A stretch of DNA of 64,000 nt. Source: Lytechinus variegatus (taxonomy: Eukaryota; Echinodermata; Echinoidea; Temnopleuroida; Toxopneustidae). The position numbers and the translations under genes were made by a program. Positions 1 through 10,998 of the stretch are shown here, one piece after another. Position 1 is the first letter of the stretch. The number at the start of each line of letters is the position of its first letter. The notes beneath the pieces are model-generated. The model saw only the letters and a program-made list of their open reading frames with translations, was not told the DNA's origin and did no database searches. The stretch is from the NCBI RefSeq assembly GCF_018143015.1, contig NC_054742.1, positions 12,569,632 to 12,633,631 on the forward strand, given 5' to 3'.

Positions 1-1305
1 AGCATTCATCAGTCGATTAGGATCCATTGGGGGCGTCAAGTTTGAGAATGAAACGCATGAATTCCAACGCATTTAATAGCAAGCTTACACTGGTCAAAGT
101 AAGGGATAAGCAACATAATCATCTATGTTCTGCACAGTGGTATTAATTAGAAAATATATGTGGGATATCGTGACTGAAAAATTGAAACCATAAATCTGCT
201 GTAAGTCTATTAAAAATATTCAGACCATAAATACAATGCTCTTTTTTTTAATAATCAAATTTGTGACTTTTTATAAAGTGATAGTTATTTGTTAGTTAAA
301 TATAATGAAATTGGTGTGGTTTTAACAGTCGTATGCAGAATTTTGATAGCTTTGAATAAACCACGAAAAATCGTGGTTTATTCATCCTCAATTGTTTCTC
401 GAATGATGAACAAAATTATGAGCAAGATAATGTTTTTTAGTCTATAAGTTTGTATTGAGGACTGATCTCGTGACATTCGAGCTGAATAGGCCGGAATGAA
501 GATAATTTCAAATTTCTGTAAATTTGAGGGGAAATTTCAAATTGCAAGGATTTTATTGAAAAATGTAGTTGAATTTAGTCAAATTTCTACATTAGGCATA
601 CCAATCTGATTTCCAGGGGGTGATGTCTATAGTGTATAACATACACAGCACCCCCAGAAAAAATATCAAGCAACCCCGCTACCAAGAGCCATATTCTTGA
701 GTAACCCAAAATGCAATTAAAACGTTTTGAATTGTGTTATGATGAAGAATGAATATAATCCATTAAAAAAGAATACACGTAGAGTGTCATACCCATATCT
801 TTGAAAGTTTTACTATTAAGAATGCACCTTGGAATCTTCGAACATCAAGAATAAATATAGGTTGGGTTTTTAACGATTCTGAACATAATAATTAGGATGC
901 ACTCCAATACCGAAGTATCCAAATAATTTTCATCCCGGCATATCCCGACACAAAGATGATTATTAGATTTAGCTTGCTGCCACAATCATGACCATGATTC
1001 AGGTAATTATACCCTATGGCGTAGTCCATAAACAATTCGCACTATCGGTTTATTATGGGGTTCTAGTTTCTTGTACACCCGAAATTGCATTATACAGAAT
1101 TCCCGATAAAGATATAAAAAAAATACTCATGAAAGTAGAGAAGTGTATCTTCGGCAGCATGAAAGTTACAATCAAGGGAAATGAAATTAAATGTTTGACT
1201 AAACAAACTAAATGTACGTTTAGATTATTTAACTGAATTACATTTATTCCATGTATATTTTATCAAATAAAACTGGCATTTCGTGTGATATGGACGGCCG
1301 AGGTG

Positions 1306-1382
1306 AAATTCTGAAGGCGCGTCTGAGTCGCTATGCTGTATGTAGACGGAGCAAAGCGACCGGAAGCGCCCTCAGAACTTCT
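1306..1382. repeat. Short CG-rich palindrome, copy 1
   Basis: Arms TTCTGAAGGCGCGTCTGAGT and the opposing GCGACCGGAAGCGCCCTCAG, same family as copies at 32661 and 48819. Confidence 0.7.
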
Positions 1383-1573
1383 TCCGATTCATCATTATCT
1401 TCTCATCAACGTCATCTACTACTTTTCTATCTGTAGTTTACGTCATAATTTTCGTCATGTTTGTTGTTTGGTTATTTCGGCACTAATGAAATACAGTTTT
1501 TAATACCTTCGCTGAAAATGGTCATCACCTTGTATAGTTTTGTTTATTCATTATTTCCATCACACAGAATGAT

Positions 1574-1775
1574 AGCAATAGTAATGGTGGTAGTACTAGT
1601 GGTGGTGGTGGTAGAAGTAGTAATAGAAGTAGTAGTAACAGTAGTAATAGTAGTAGTAGTAGTAGTAGCAGTAGTAGTAGTAGTAGTAGTAGTAGTAGAA
1701 ATATAGTAGCATAAGTAGTAGTAGTAGCAGTAGTAAGTAGTAATAGTAGTAATAGTAGTAGTAGTAGTAGTTGTA

Positions 1776-1858
<83 letters not shown>
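1574..1858. repeat. (AGT)n microsatellite
   Basis: Impure AGT repeats becoming nearly pure over the last 120 bases. Short AGT remains also follow the composite element at 4071-4080, so the element is inserted in this tract. Confidence 0.9.
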
Positions 1859-4067
1859 CAGGTGCGCCGGAACACTTTCAGATTTGGGGGGGCAAAATCC
1901 CGAAGGGGGCACAATATTTTTGACAGCGTGAGATACCGAAGCGATCGAGCGGGAGAGGCTGTGGGACCCCCCCCACGGTAAGGACTTTGTGTAAAAATGG
2001 AGTATAAAAGTTGCGTTTCTAAGAGCATTCAAAAATGAATTTCTTGAGAATTAAACAGTATTGGAGTTCCTTTTGCTCCTTCTGTTTCCCCCTCTTCTGA
2101 CCCAGACTGGTGTTTCTTCATGATCAGGGTCGCAGTTCCAGCAAATTACGAGCCTTATTGCAAACGAAATTGTTTCAAACCAATGTAATATAGGCCTTTG
2201 ACCGTACGCAGCCGGGGACCGCCGATCGAGAGGGCAAAATTCACCAAAATTGTGCACGAAATCCTTCAATTTTATTCTAGAAAATGTAAAAAGCTCCCCC
2301 ATCACAAGCCCCTCGCTCTTAAGTTTCTTCGAAAATTTAGGTCTTGCAGCCCCACCCACTCCCGGATTGTTTTTTTTTGCAAACGTCCATGAATAACAAA
2401 AGCTGGGATGAACCAGAGCTAGCTGCCATCTCGATCTGATTATTAACAGGTAATAGGAAGAAGTTTTGGAATCTAAAATACATAAGTGCTATATCATATG
2501 AGCTGAAATAGTATCAGACAAAACGCTTTTCAATCATGCCAATGAAAAGGAATAGAGGAAAATACGGGGCTGTGAAAATATCTTAAGATTTTTTTTCATA
2601 GTTGAGCAGTACTGTAACGCTTATGTTTTTTCTTTTATATTCTTTATTTACATTTTTATTCATATCTCGGATAATATGAGTCCGGTTAAGAAGACACTTT
2701 CACAGATGATTTTATTTTTTTCATGTCTAAACATTATCTCTAAGTTGCTTTCGAGTGGGATTCACCATTTTCACAATATGAATTATAATCCTCTACACAT
2801 GATTATTCTGTGTATAATTTTCTGATAACATGTCTATATTGAGTTGAAATGACCTTGGTATTTTCTTTAGGGCACTGTCTTGTTATCAATTTATATTTAG
2901 TTGAAAATGAAATAATTGAAACAAGTTTCTCGAGATGTTATGGTTTCTGGGCTTGACAGCTATGACATAGATCTCGGGGGGGGGGCACTTCCATTCACGA
3001 GTGGATACCTTGCGCGACCATGGGGTCTCGAAAAGCACCCTTAACACGTAATTTCCATATTCTGAAAATGCACCCCTTAACAAGTATTGGCATGTGAAAC
3101 CCTCCTCTTAACAAGTATTGGAAACAAAACGATACTCTTAGTAAATATTCCCTGGAATGAACCCATAAACAAGTACAGGAATGTTTTATTGTTACGGGTC
3201 CTTCGGTCGTCTGCTTTACCTTATTTGGTTTAGTACGACCCCCACCTTCTAAACCTTGCGCAAATCGGACTCTAAACACGAAGTGTTGGGGCAAAAAGAC
3301 ATCCTTTATAAAACATTTTAATTTTGTTTTATCATCCCCCCAAATTCGACCCAAAACACGTAATTTTCCAGCGAAATAGATACCCTTTTTTCATTATTTT
3401 TTGTGTTTTTGACACCCTTATCACGTTACGTACGTAACGTGCCATATCGTGAAAAAGACATCCTTTCTACGTGTTTTTTTGTGGTCGCGCATGGTATCCA
3501 CTCGTCAATGAAGTGCCCCCCCACAGAAAATTCGTTGCCCCCCCCCCCCCGGGACATAGATTCCATTATGTTGCTCGAGTAACTAGTGTTCACGCGCGTT
3601 AGTGATATCGGGTCCGGTCTGAGCGTTTCTGGGCGACCGCGCGTTTGTTAGACGACACAGCCAGCATCATAGAGTTATAAACCTAATCATTGGTGGACCA
3701 CTATCAATTTGCCATTCACTTCTTGTCTGAAATGTATTCATTAAAAGGTTGAACGTTATCACACTGTAATAAGATGGAAAAGGGGCTTATCAAAGGTATG
3801 TTTCACAGAGGAACACTGTTCGTCAAAAGACGCGAGGCTTATTATGATAATGTATTTGCCCCGTCAGGGGCAAATTTTTTCATTTTTTACAATGGAAATG
3901 ACAATTATCAGGCAGAAAAGTGCCTTCGTTTACTTTTGTCCTTAAATAATTTATCATTTTTCTACTTTCAGGGGGGCACATTGGGGGGGCAAAATCTCGT
4001 TTTGCCCCCCAAAAATTTTATTTGGAGGGGCAAGTGCCCCCCCTGCCCCCCGCTTCCGGCGCCCTTG
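1859..4067. mobile_element. Composite DNA element with G/C-rich ends, inserted in (AGT)n
   Basis: Left end reads CAGGTGCGCCGGAA and the reverse complement of the right end CAAGGGCGCCGGAA. Just inside both are runs of G then GCAAAAT. AGT repeats flank both sides. It carries the MITE 2973-3553 and no long ORF, so it is probably non-autonomous. Superfamily not assigned. Confidence 0.6.
2973..3553. mobile_element. hAT-like MITE copy 1, with 8-bp target duplication
   Basis: Ends are CTCGGGGGGGG and CCCCCCCGGG, with inner inverted arms GCACTTCCATTCACGAGTGG and its complement. ACATAGAT occurs at 2965-2972 and 3554-3561. The 8-bp duplication suggests hAT. The interior has the palindrome TTACGTACGTAA and no transposase. 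Confidence 0.8.
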
Positions 4068-4173
4068 GTATTAGTAGTAGGAAGAGGAGGAAGATGAATA
4101 GTATTGGTGGTGGTGGCACAGCTATATAGTTTGTAACATGTCATGCAAGTTACTTTTTTTCTAATTATGACAG

Positions 4174-4235
4174 ATAAAAGGAATTACGATCCGGCAGAAG
4201 AATTCGAATTGGCTGTACAACAAAGAACAGAAGAG
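4174..4235 (+). CDS. Gene A exon 3 (K-R site and acidic linker)
   Basis: Acceptor TTTTTTTCTAATTATGACAG is followed by 62 bases, then donor GTAACC. The exon enters in phase 1 (two bases complete a codon) and leaves in phase 0. It reads x-K-R-N-Y-D-P-A-E-E-F-E and ends Q-R-T-E-E, parallel to [11 protein letters not shown] in gene C and G-K-R-S-F-S-L-E-P-E-D in gene B. Confidence 0.75.
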
Positions 4236-7200
4236 GTAACCGTCATATCTTGAATATTACATGTATATATCAATTTCCTTCCTTTTCTAAGTAAAAAATC
4301 CCAATTATTTAGATTGATAATCATTCTCTATATAGATTTTCATGAAAGTGAAAAATGAAGAACAAAGGAAAAAAGTCATTGCGTAAACTTGATTCACTAT
4401 ATTGCGGCATTTAAAATTATATTTTGGTATCATATCTGTAGCAACTTTTTTTTGCAGGATTTTCTGCATTTATTAAAATAATATACAAAACGAATTTACA
4501 ATGCGTGAGACATAATCATAATATGGCATAAAGTACATATAAGCAAGTGACAATCTAATAGTGACTGGAGAAAGACATGAATACAATATCATAGACAAAA
4601 TGATAATGGGGAAATGCAGAGGCAAACTATATAAGCAAATATATGCTTGAAGCATAGCAGCCAAAAGGGGAAAGGCTACATGGTAACCTATGAAATTAAT
4701 TGTGTCTGTAAGAAAAAAAAATTAATGTTACGAATCATTCAAGAAGGGAAAAAAGAAATTCAAAATGAAGTGTGTGCAAGTGCAAGTGAGAGATTTATGA
4801 ATATCTGAATAAAATATATTTTTTCAATGAAGCTTTAAAATAAAAACGAGTTTGAAATGATTGGGTATGTCGTTCCTTATATCTGGGCCGTGGTATCTAA
4901 TTGTTTTATGTGATAAAATTATTTTCGGGTTTATCAAATGAAAGTATGAGGATTTACGTGTAAGATGTGAATGGAGAATGTCGCTATTGTAAGTAAAAAA
5001 AAATTGAAAGGATGTAGGTATAGAATTGGTTGATAATTTGTACATAAAAATGGCAGATTGTAAAATATGGATATCGTTTATTTTCAATGTTTTGAGTTTC
5101 CGAAAAATGGGTGTGAGGGCAGAAGTAATCTAATTTTGTTTTATTGCCATTACCCCACACTATATTGCCATATGAAATATGTGATAGAATAAAATAATTG
5201 TGCAACGTAAACAGTGATCTTTGGGAAAGACAATATTTGAGTTTTTAAAATATACTCATACCGCTGGCAACTAGTGTGCTAACATTGTGAATGTGACTAT
5301 GCCAAGTTGAATTAGAATCGATTAATACCCCTAAAAAATCATCTTGTTTTTCAACGAGACGTACGTCATTAATTTGAAAGGAACCACGAAATGTATGTTT
5401 AGAATTAAAGTGTTTAAAGTATTTAAAAATTGTTTTGTAAATGTTTAAGGAGAGTTTGTTAAATTGCCTGTTTTATCTCATCTATCAGTAGATGTGTTAT
5501 TTCTGTAGGAGGGCACGTAATTCAGATTTCTCAAGAATACATCATGGATAAAGAGCTTGTATCACCATAAGAAAAGGCAAAAAAAAAAAACATTATAGTC
5601 CAGGATAGAAGAGGCATAACCTTGTTTTTATATATACAATATGTTTTCATGGTTTCTTGTCAATTCGAGGGTGCTGATTACGAATCTGAATGATGCCACT
5701 TGTGTAACCTTGAGCATTTTCCGCAAATTGGCAAAATCCAATATGGCCGCCAAAATATGCAAATTACCCATGAAAATCATAAAATTGTCCGCACATTGGC
5801 TGTGAAATGCATGGAATTGTGAGGCAGGAGTGAAATACAATCTTAAAAATAATTTTTTACAAAAAAATTATTTTCCTGATATTCAAAATTGCCGCCATAG
5901 GCCATTGTATACACTATCATGTACAATATGAATAGGGAAAACTAATTTTCACAAAAATGAGCACTAAACTGCAAAAAAATCGCGATGTATGAACGAAGTA
6001 ATATATGCAAATCACCATTACTAACGAGATTTATCATTTGTAATGTCAAATATGGGAAAATTGCAGTATTTTGATGTCTAAAATAGCCGCCACTGACCCA
6101 AACAGTATTGCGTACAATGGCAATGGGGGCCAAAAAATTCTCAAGAGTGATCACTAAAATGCTTATTATGAAGATTAAACAGTTGGAATACTGACTATAA
6201 AGATAATTATTAACGAAATATATTATCAATATGCCATTAATGTGGTGAATGTTGTATTCTGATATTCAAAATGGCTGCCAAAGGACCTAAAAGTATCATA
6301 CACAATGAGAAATGGGAGAAAAGAAATCACAAGAGTGAGCGCTAAAATGCATATATATGTGATGAATTAATTGGATACTGTCTAAAAAAGTATTTTCTAA
6401 CGAAATATATCATTCAGGTTTCAAGTTTGTGTTAAATACTGTATTTCGACTTTCAAAATGGCCGCCATCGACATTAACCGTATTATGTACAATGCAAAGT
6501 GGGAAACCAATATTCATAGGAGTGAGCACCATGAATGCACGTAATAGTGATCTATGAGTAAAATATTGTCTGAAAACATAATTTCTATTACGATATATCA
6601 TTTATTCTGCCAGTTAGGTGATAAATACGGTTATTTTTAAGTCAAAATGGCCGCTACAGTCCTTTACGGTATTATACACAATATGAAAGGGAACAAATCA
6701 TTTGAACAGAATTTGGCTTTGCTTGGTCAAATGGTGATATATGAGTGGACTGTTGTCTGAAAACATGATTTATAACAAAATATATCATATCTTATGTAAT
6801 TTAGGTGATAAATACTGTATTTCAACATTCAAAATGGCTGTCATATGCTCTTTTTGTGAACATTATTTTGTCTCCACCCAAATATTGTATATTACACGAT
6901 AAATGCCTATGGTGGCCATTTTCAATTTAAAAATGCAGCATTTATTACCTTAATTACACAACATTATGATATATCTAGTTAGAAACCATGGTTTTAGACA
7001 ATAATTCACCTTTACATCACAATTCACAATTATATGCAATATTTAGAGTCAAGCAAACCCAAATTCTGTCAAAATTTTATGTCCCATGTTACAATGTACA
7101 CAATGATTTTAGGACCTATGGCAGCCATTTTGGATTTCAAAGTACAACATTTATTACCTCAACCATGTCCACGACCCATATGTGATGTATTTAGTTAGAA

Positions 7201-10200
7201 ATAATGTTTAAGACAATATCTTTACCCGTACGTCACAGATATATGCATTTTATGATTCTCACTCTTGTGAAAATTAGTTTCCCTGTTCGCATGTTACATG
7301 ATTTAGCTAGGGCTTGTAGAGGTTATTTTGAATGTCAAAATACAGTATTCATCACCTATATGAAAGAAGAAATGCGATGATTAAAAAAAATGTTTTCAAA
7401 CAACGTTTTACTCCTACAACAGGATTATATGGTCAAGCAAATCCAAATTCTTACATATGTCCCAATTCACATTGTAGATAATACTGTTAGGGCCTATAGG
7501 GGCCATTTTGAATTTCATAATACAGTATTTATCTCATGCATGACAAAAGAAATTATATGTCTTGCTATAAATCATGTTGTCAGACAATATTTTAGTCATA
7601 GATCACAATTACATGCATTTTATATTTCTTACTCGTGTGAAAATTAGTTTCTCTATTCGCATTGTACATGATGAATATAGGGGCTATGGCGGCCATTTTG
7701 AATGTCAAAATACAGCATTTACCACATAAATGGCATATTTACAGTTGTGTTTTTAGTCAGTATTCCACTCGTTTATCTTAATAATATGCATTTTAGTGCT
7801 CAATCTTCTCATGTTTTTGGCCACGGCCATTGCCATTGTACATAATACTATTTGGGCCAGTGGCGGCTATGTTAGATATCGAAATACAGCAATGTTCCCA
7901 TATTTGACATAATAAATAATATATCTCATTAGTAATGATGATTTGCATATATTACTTCGTTCATACATCGTGATTTTTGCAGTTTAGTACTCATTTTTGT
8001 GAAAATTAGTTTTCCCTATTCATATTGTACATGATAGTGTATACAATGGCCTATGGCGGCCATTTTGAATATCAGGAAGATAAATATTTTGTCAAAAATT
8101 ATTTTTTAAGATTGTATTTCACTCCTGCCACACAATTTCATGCATTTCACAGCCAATGTGCGGACAATTTTATGAGTTTCATGGGTAATTTGCATATTTT
8201 GGCGGCCATATTGGATTTTGCCAATTTGCGGAAAATGCTCAAGGTTACACGAGTGGCATCATTCAGATTCGTAATCAGCACCCTCGAATTGACAAGAAAC
8301 CATAAAAAAATATCGTATATATAAAAAAAACAAGGTTTGGTCAATTTTCTATGGGGCCTATCCTGGACTATTAGGGGTATATTATAGGGAAAGTCGTTCA
8401 CATGTGACATCACACATCCTTGTCGCATTGCCAATGAGAGGACCTCCATAGCATTAGTGATTGAAATATTCAAATGCTCATAACTTTCTCATTATTTGTC
8501 CGATTTTTCTAAAACTTTCTTTGTTCTTATTCTTTGATTTTTCCGTTTCGACACAAGTCTACTTGTTCTAAAGGTTTCATTCCCCTTTAACATCTTGCGT
8601 AAGAGTATAACTTTCATTTTCATTTGAATTTTTCATTTATACCCTTTTGTTGAGCGACCAAGACAAGATGATATGGTTTTGTTAAAAATTAATGTATCGC
8701 GTCATTCTGTGTAAATTATTATACCTCGTTTTTATTCCGAAGGTTTGCTTTCCAAAAGTGAAATAAGGCCCGGTAGTCCGTACGTTAAAGTTTTGCGTTG
8801 TTCATTATTATAGTACAATATATGAAATGAGGGTTTGTTTCATGGACGGTTTGTGTTACTTCTACCGACAGTTATTTATATGAACTATGCAAGGAGGAGA
8901 ACTATGCAATGGTTCAAATAAAATAGAATCAAAGTCATGATATTTGGTTTGTGACTTTTGAAAAGTGACATATTTACTTTCTGACGGACGGTGCTCAATG
9001 AAGCATGACGTAAAATAGTTCTCCTCCTTGCATAGTTCATATGATTTGATTTTTATAAAAATCCCGATGTTTAATGCATCAGTGAGCACAAAATATTATG
9101 CAAATGAGAAAAAATTTCAAGGCCTTGGCCCCACTCTGTGCTGTATATCGAACCATTATTTTGGTGTGCGCGCCTTTTAGATGGTGTTACTCTGAAGCCA
9201 TGAGCGAAGTTTCATGAAATAACTGTCGGTAGAAGTAACACAAACCGTCCATGAAACAAACCCTCATTTCATATTTGTTAAATTTTGACTTCTTCTCTCA
9301 TAGACTTGTGTACATTAAAGGTGCATATGTTTAAGAATAAGTAACACCTTATTCAATATGGTGAAACCTTTTTTTCAAGTCTGTCTTTAGCAATGTCATT
9401 TGGCAGTAATGTTTATCAACCTATAGGCCGAATTCTGTGCAAAAATGAAATCGATTTGTTTATTTTCGGATGAGTGAGCACGCATCAAAAAAATCATAAT
9501 CTTATGGTCATTTTTACATTTTGTACATGCTTTTGGAAAAAAGTTGGGGCTGAAGCCCCCCCCCCCCCTCTCGTTTCCACGGCCCCTGCAATACATTGTG
9601 CTCACTCAACCATGAACATACGATATCAAAATTGTATAGAGTGATGGCTAAATAACGGGTAGTAAAACAGCATAACACCATAAAATTCACCTAAAAACAA
9701 ATTTTGCCCAATTTTGTAATTGTACGATCTGAGAAACGACTCTTGTGACTTTCAAACATCGTCATTTTTAATTCAATCTTTAATTACTCATGCATGACTT
9801 AACCGATCAATCTCATTTTCACCAGGAGTTGCTTAATGAGTGTAGAAAATAACCTATGAAATATCATATCTCAAAATAATTCCGTTCAAAAGTTACAGCA
9901 ATTTGATTTAGGGGGGACTTGCTTTTTTTGTTGTGTGTATAATTGTATACTTTGACTTTCTGTATGTATGTCAACGACATAATTATATCAATATGTTGAT
10001 CAATGTTTTCATTTTCTACTTTCGATTTCTTTTAATTTTTAATTTTTTTTATCTCCCCTTGACATTTAGGAACCAAGATGCATACTTGACGAGATATTAC
10101 AGGAGTTACCAGAAAATGCCAAAGCTGAATTATTTGACGTAAGATAATAAAGCTTATATGTTTAATCATATGATAAATGCAAAGAATGTGATATATAACT

Positions 10201-10747
10201 TTTATAAGCATCTTATCTATCTATTTATTCATTCATTTCATCATGGGTATGAATTTTTTCGGGGAATGATCTTAAGGGATGTAAGATCAACATTAACTAA
10301 GAAGAACACATGTCTTCTCATGTTATCATGTTCATTCTCGTATTTCGTAATTGTATGTTTTCCTCTATCCTATTTGTTCATCTGACATTCATAATCATTT
10401 GACGTACATTCAGATCGAAATGCTAAGAGGAAATAACAAGACACTTCTAATCATATAACTTTTGTAAACTATCATTCATTTGGTATCGTTTATGAATCGA
10501 TGTAAAAAAAAAATACATAAAGCCATCTTTTTTGTTGTTATTGGAAAGTAGGCCTTATTAATATTCTAGTTTAAAGCTCCTTTTTTATCAATTGTAATTC
10601 TCTTTCATTCAATTCCCTTTCTATTGATTTCAATCTGTATCAACATTATTTTTAATTCTTTATTTACTTTTCTCTCCACCCCCTTGTTTTATCCCTCATA
10701 TTCTCTTTCCATTTCAGGTGATAATGCGTTGGGTAGACTACGACTGA
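4174..10747 (+). CDS. Gene A: 3' part of a secreted-peptide precursor paralog (exons 3-5 seen)
   Basis: Three exons on the + strand (4174-4235, 10070-10138, 10718-10747) join in one frame to give 51 residues starting with a split codon before K-R and ending in a stop. They match the last three exons of genes B and C in order, size and phase (phase 1 entry, then 0 and 0). Shared features are a dibasic K-R near the start of exon 3, an acidic linker, one cysteine followed by I-L-D, then L-P-E-N-A, and a short last exon with tryptophan at its fifth codon. The signal-peptide exon and the C-x2-C exon were not found in bases 1-4173, so they probably lie left of the window. The residue before K-R must be D, N, H or Y, so the glycine amidation donor of B and C is missing. 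An AATAAA lies 246 bp after the stop. Function is unknown; a third family member is inferred from the match. Confidence 0.78.
4236..5593 (-). mobile_element. LINE reverse-transcriptase C-terminal remnant in gene A intron 3
   Basis: On the - strand, 5480-4816 encodes in shifting frames the LINE RT pattern F-L-G-V-L-I-D-S-N-S-T-W-H-S-H-I, then S-H-I-S-Y-G-N-I-V-W-G-N, then I-R-Y-H-G-P-D-I-R-N-D-I-P. Motifs are in the usual order for RT thumb and C-terminal domains. At least one frameshift lies between 5090 and 4990. The rest of the interval (4236-4815, 5481-5593) shows nothing recognisable. Confidence 0.65.
5594..8372. repeat. 2.8 kb imperfect inverted repeat built of ~200 bp subrepeats
   Basis: Left end TAGTCCAGGATAG and right end CTATCCTGGACTA are inverted, and so are long arms just inside (5628-5840 against 8115-8324, nearly identical). 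Inside, units containing CAAAATGGCCGCCAT, TGTACAATG and AACGAAATATATCA repeat about every 200 bp in one orientation up to about 6850, then in the opposite orientation. Long open frames in it are shadows of the repeat. It lies in gene A intron 3. Confidence 0.88.
8373..8600. repeat. Repeat-like block next to the hairpin
   Basis: Contains CATGTGACATCACACATCC and ends in a run like CATTCCCCTTTA, the style of the foldback elements at 47.8 and 63.6 kb. No matching left end was found. Confidence 0.3.
8820..9274. mobile_element. 455 bp MITE with ~58 bp terminal inverted repeats
   Basis: 8820-8877 (ATATGAAATGAGGGTTTG ...) is the near-exact reverse complement of 9217-9274. A second inverted pair, AACTATGCAAGGAGGAGAAC, lies inside. 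No ORF of transposase size. It lies in gene A intron 3. Confidence 0.88.
9275..10069. other. Rest of gene A intron 3
   Basis: 9376-9600 ends in a G/C run (TTGGGGCTGAAGCCCCCCC) and CGTTTCCACGGCCCCTG, the end type of a degenerate DNA element. The remainder is AT-rich sequence with no signal. Confidence 0.4.
10070..10138 (+). CDS. Gene A exon 4 (conserved C-terminal cysteine segment)
   Basis: A T-rich tract ending ACATTTAG precedes a 69-base exon closed by donor GTAAGA, phase 0 at both ends. It reads E-P-R-C-I-L-D-E-I-L-Q-E-L-P-E-N-A-K then A-E-L-F-D. The C-(I/V/L)-(L/I)-D core, the leucine four to six residues on and the following (S/P)-E are shared with exon 4 of B and C. This segment is likely an amphipathic helix. 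Confidence 0.82.
10718..10747 (+). CDS. Gene A exon 5 (terminal coding exon)
   Basis: After acceptor TCTTTCCATTTCAG, ten codons read V-I-M-R-W-V-D-Y-D-stop. Gene C ends V-L-T-E-W-L-stop at the same place, so the V and the W are conserved. Intron 4 is only 579 bp here. Confidence 0.78.
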   Translation: MIMRWVDYD

Positions 10748-10992
10748 ATATGTTCTCTCTCATCCCATCTTTTTTTTTTTTTACTTTAGTCCGTGCACTC
10801 CTTTCATCAGATGTCCATAAAGTGCTCTCATAAATCATCGACATTCTTCATTTCAAAAATCATATTCTCCTTTTTAACTTATAATGGGTTTTTAATGGTA
10901 ATAATGAATGTGTGACCTATTAAATGCGCGGTGTTATGAAAGTGCTATATCCGGTCGATGGCCGATATTTTTAGCTATACGAGCAAACTATA

Positions 10993-10998
10993 AATAAA
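10993..10998 (+). promoter_or_regulatory. Candidate poly(A) signal of gene A
   Basis: The first clear AATAAA after the gene A stop, 246 bp downstream. Such hexamers are common in AT-rich DNA, so this is suggestive only. Confidence 0.35.

Noticed and set aside
973-1002. 30-base candidate for gene A exon 2 (C-C-H-N-H-D-H-D-S) with AG before and GTAATT after, phase 1-1
   Set aside because: The phase fits, but it lacks the C-x2-C...C-x3-C pattern and has a weak acceptor, so chance is more likely.
1544-2032. 162-codon - strand frame of mostly threonine
   Set aside because: It is the translation of the AGT microsatellite and the adjoining element end.
5628-8324. Similar frames Y-F-T-P-A-(S/T)-Q-F-H-A-F-H-S-Q on both strands, which look like a conserved protein
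   Set aside because: They are the two arms of the hairpin repeat; the similarity comes from DNA inversion, not from coding constraint.
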